Source: Candidatus Dormiibacterota bacterium
GTDB taxonomy: Bacteria; Chloroflexota; Dormibacteria; Aeolococcales; Aeolococcaceae
Direction: 5' to 3'
Length of the DNA stretch: 8,467 nt
NCBI GenBank assembly: GCA_003170875.1
Contig: PMYJ01000046.1
Span: 25,118 to 33,584, forward strand
Made by a program: the position numbers and the translations under genes
Part shown: one piece after another, positions 6,452-8,467 of the stretch
How the letters are laid out: each line of letters opens with the position of its first letter
Position numbering within the stretch: position 1 is the first letter of the stretch
The notes under the pieces: generated by a model
The model's input: the letters and a program-made list of their open reading frames with translations, nothing else
Database searches by the model: none
What the model was told of the DNA's origin: nothing

Positions 6452-8467
6452 GCCGCGCGGGCGGCGCCGCCCGACGATGTGCCCTGTGGGTTCCCGCTGG
6501 CTCCACCGGGGCGAGGCCGTCGGCGGCCCCGACTCGCCCGGGGTCGGTCATGTAGGCGTAGACGCCGCTCAGAGCGGCATCCCAGTCGGAGTTGCGCTCA
6601 ACGATGTCCTTCATCGCCTGCTCGGCCAGCCGGTGGCGCAGTGCGGTATCGGAGGCCATCGCCTCCATCCGGTCGACCAGGCCGTCGACGGTCCGGGGGG
6701 CGAGCAGACAGTTGTCGCCGTCCCGGAGGAGCCAGCTCCCGGCGGGGTTGTCGAAGGCGACGACGGCCGCTCCGCACGCCATCAACTCCAGGGGCAGGTA
6801 GGAGGGGTGTTCGGACACCGTGAGGGCGAGACCCATGTCGCAGTGCCGGTACAGCTCCCCCGTGTCGGCGTAGTCGAGAAGCCCGAGATGGGCGGTCGTG
6901 GGCAGCGAGTCGCTCGGGTCCGGCATCGACCACGACCCGGCGGCAAGAATGCGCACGCGGTCACCCATGCGCCGCTTGAGCTCGTCGAGGGCCACCTCCG
7001 CCATCTCCCAGCAATTGCGCCAGTGTCCCGGACGGGCGTAGACGAAGAGGGTGAGCGGGGTGTCGGGACCGTGCTCGACGCGTCCCCTGGCGTGGAACAC
7101 CTCGGTGTCCACGGCCGGGGTGAAGTGCATCGCCGTCCCGCCGTAGGAGCGGTAGATCCGGGCCAGGTTCTCGGTGTTGCAGATCCCGTAGAGACCGAGC
7201 CGGTAGCTCTCCTCCGCCAGCGCGTATATCGTCCCGGCGGGGTAGAACATCGGCTCGAAATCCTGGACCAGGTAGAACTTCCGGCGCGCACCCGGATGCT
7301 TCGCAACCTGATAGGCGGTGGTCCAGAGGGTGGCGATCGCGGCGTCGGCGTCGGGCACCCGGCTCAGCGCATCGTCGGTTTCGGCGATCACCACCGGAGC
7401 GGATGCGAGCTGCGGGAAGGCGGCGACGATCCCACTGCGGATGAATGCCTCCGGTCCGCCTCCGCAGACCACGAAGCGGTTCTCCACCCCGTGATCCCCG
7501 GCAAGCTTGGCGGCGATCCTCAGCGCGGTATTGATGCCGCCGTAGAAGGGGCTGTCGATCCCCGGGATGAACCAATTCACCGTCCTGGGAGCCGACGGAG
7601 CAGAGCTCGCCAGGTGCAGTGTCCGGACCGCCGCGACCTCGGCGGGATCGATGCGGCATCGGCGGGCCAGTAGGCCGGCTACGGCGAGGTCGTTCTGCGA
7701 GTGCCACACGGTCAGGGAGCGTCCGAGGTGGGGGGCGGCCATGTCGGCGGCCGTCGGCTCACCCGGCTTGACCAGCCGGGGCGCGGTGCTCTGGAGCGAG
7801 AGCCGGGGATGGAAGTACGGGTCCCCTGAGCGGATCCACCGCTGGTACCGCCACCACGATGCGAAGAAGTCGCCGGCCGGTACCGCGGTCCCCCGCGTCG
7901 CAGATTCCAGGTGGGTCAGAGCGTTGCTCGGGACGCAGATGCTGCGCAGGCCGCGCTGGCGGAGGGTCAGCCCGAGCGCCACGTCACTGCCGCAGAGGAT
8001 GAAGTCCTCGGCGAACCCTCCGATGGCATCGAAGTCGGAGCGCCTGACGAGGACGCAGGCGGCAGTTACGGCGAGCACATCTCGGTACCAGGTCGTGGGA
8101 CCGAGAAGGGTCGAGGCGCCGGGGCGCAGGCCCGCGAAGAGGTGCCCGGCAAAGCCGGTCATCCCGAGGATGACGCCGCCATGCTGGATCCGCCCATCGG
8201 GAGCGACGAGCTGGATGCCCACGGACCCGACCCCGTCGACGGTCGTCCATCCCACCAGCTCACGAATCCAGCCGTCGTCGTCCGCCACCTCGATGTCGTC
8301 GTTGAGGAAGAGCAGCACCTTCCCGGTCGCCGCCCGCGCACCTGCGTTGTTGACGGCCGAGTAGTTGAAGGGGCGGTCCCACCAGATCACCGTCGGACGG
8401 AGCGGCTGATCCGCGTACCAGGCTTCGTTCTCTGGAGTGCGAGGACCGTTGTCGACGACCACCACCT
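6444..8467 (-). CDS. GT2-GT4 fusion glycosyltransferase with WsaF-like C-terminal half, 5' end cut by window edge
   Basis: The frame enters at the window's right edge in the middle of a GT2 domain (VVVVDNGP), so the true start and about the first 40 or more residues are outside. Of the 673 visible residues, about 1-230 are the rest of the GT2 domain: RPFNYSAVNNAGA (31-43), LFLNDDIEV (52-60), GRIQHGGVILG (91-101), VTAACVLVRRSDFDAIGGF (133-151) and GSDVALGL (159-166). Residues about 295-640 form a GT-B fold GT4 domain resembling WsaF, the rhamnosyltransferase of Geobacillus S-layer glycan assembly: FIPGIDSPFYGG, YLVQDFEPMFYPAGT (398-412), LAEESYRLGLYGICNT, TPAVDTEVF and the GT4 E-x7-E pair in SEHPSYLPLELMACG (E552, E560). 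The tail is basic and low-complexity. No signal peptide or membrane helix is visible, so it is probably cytoplasmic. It is the upstream gene of a minus-strand operon with the three-module glycosyltransferase. The rhamnosyl specificity is inferred from WsaF and from rmlA nearby. Confidence 0.88.
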   Translation of the reverse strand, partial: VVVVDNGPRTPENEAWYADQPLRPTVIWWDRPFNYSAVNNAGARAATGKVLLFLNDDIEVADDDGWIRELVGWTTVDGVGSVGIQLVAPDGRIQHGGVILGMTGFAGHLFAGLRPGASTLLGPTTWYRDVLAVTAACVLVRRSDFDAIGGFAEDFILCGSDVALGLTLRQRGLRSICVPSNALTHLESATRGTAVPAGDFFASWWRYQRWIRSGDPYFHPRLSLQSTAPRLVKPGEPTAADMAAPHLGRSLTVWHSQNDLAVAGLLARRCRIDPAEVAAVRTLHLASSAPSAPRTVNWFIPGIDSPFYGGINTALRIAAKLAGDHGVENRFVVCGGGPEAFIRSGIVAAFPQLASAPVVIAETDDALSRVPDADAAIATLWTTAYQVAKHPGARRKFYLVQDFEPMFYPAGTIYALAEESYRLGLYGICNTENLARIYRSYGGTAMHFTPAVDTEVFHARGRVEHGPDTPLTLFVYARPGHWRNCWEMAEVALDELKRRMGDRVRILAAGSWSMPDPSDSLPTTAHLGLLDYADTGELYRHCDMGLALTVSEHPSYLPLELMACGAAVVAFDNPAGSWLLRDGDNCLLAPRTVDGLVDRMEAMASDTALRHRLAEQAMKDIVERNSDWDAALSGVYAYMTDPGRVGAADGLAPVEPAGTHRAHRRAAPPARHA

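Noticed and set aside
6081..7673. 530-codon open frame on the plus strand across both glycosyltransferase genes
   Set aside because: It spans the junction of two well-supported minus-strand genes and encodes low-complexity sequence, so it is a shadow.
8463..8465. GTG at 8465 as the start of the GT2-GT4 fusion
   Set aside because: It falls inside the conserved VVVVDNG strand in the middle of a GT2 domain, so the gene must continue beyond the window.

Overview
This is a GC-rich window (roughly two-thirds G+C, with C or G dominating third codon positions). It holds four protein genes and no RNA genes, insertion sequences or CRISPR arrays that I can see. The host looks like a high-GC actinobacterium or a related deep lineage (Actinomycetota, or the Chloroflexota/Dormibacterota side). 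This rests on the Rv2525c-like (DUF1906) domain, the tandem 'CDTR...DVxGWF' surface repeats and the codon bias. It is an inference, not a species call.

Layout from left to right. Positions 1-1037 (minus strand, 3' end cut by the window edge) encode a long-form glucose-1-phosphate thymidylyltransferase (RmlA/StrD type), the first step to dTDP-deoxysugars such as dTDP-rhamnose. A divergent spacer of about 0.4 kb (1038-1447) follows. It holds the rmlA Shine-Dalgarno, a candidate extended -10 for rmlA and an inverted repeat that could be an operator. Positions 1448-3583 (plus strand) encode an exported protein: signal peptide, an Rv2525c-like glycoside-hydrolase-like domain, then three copies of a 119-134-residue repeat, each with a conserved cysteine pair. 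A 63-bp convergent gap separates it from a two-gene minus-strand glycosyltransferase operon. The upstream gene (6444 to beyond 8467, 5' end cut) fuses a GT2 domain to a WsaF-like GT4 domain. The downstream gene (3647-6451) is a 934-residue protein with three GT-A/GT2 modules, the middle one lacking its metal-binding motif. The two genes overlap by 8 bases.

Taken together the window reads as part of a cell-surface polysaccharide locus. RmlA makes an activated deoxysugar precursor. The two large, apparently cytoplasmic, multi-domain glycosyltransferases could build a rhamnose-containing chain; WsaF is a known rhamnosyltransferase of S-layer glycan assembly. The exported Rv2525c-like protein would act outside the membrane, perhaps on that glycan or on the wall. 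The assembly roles follow from family knowledge; the link to the exported protein is inference from proximity. The most unusual content is the modular architecture of the two glycosyltransferases and the exported repeat protein.
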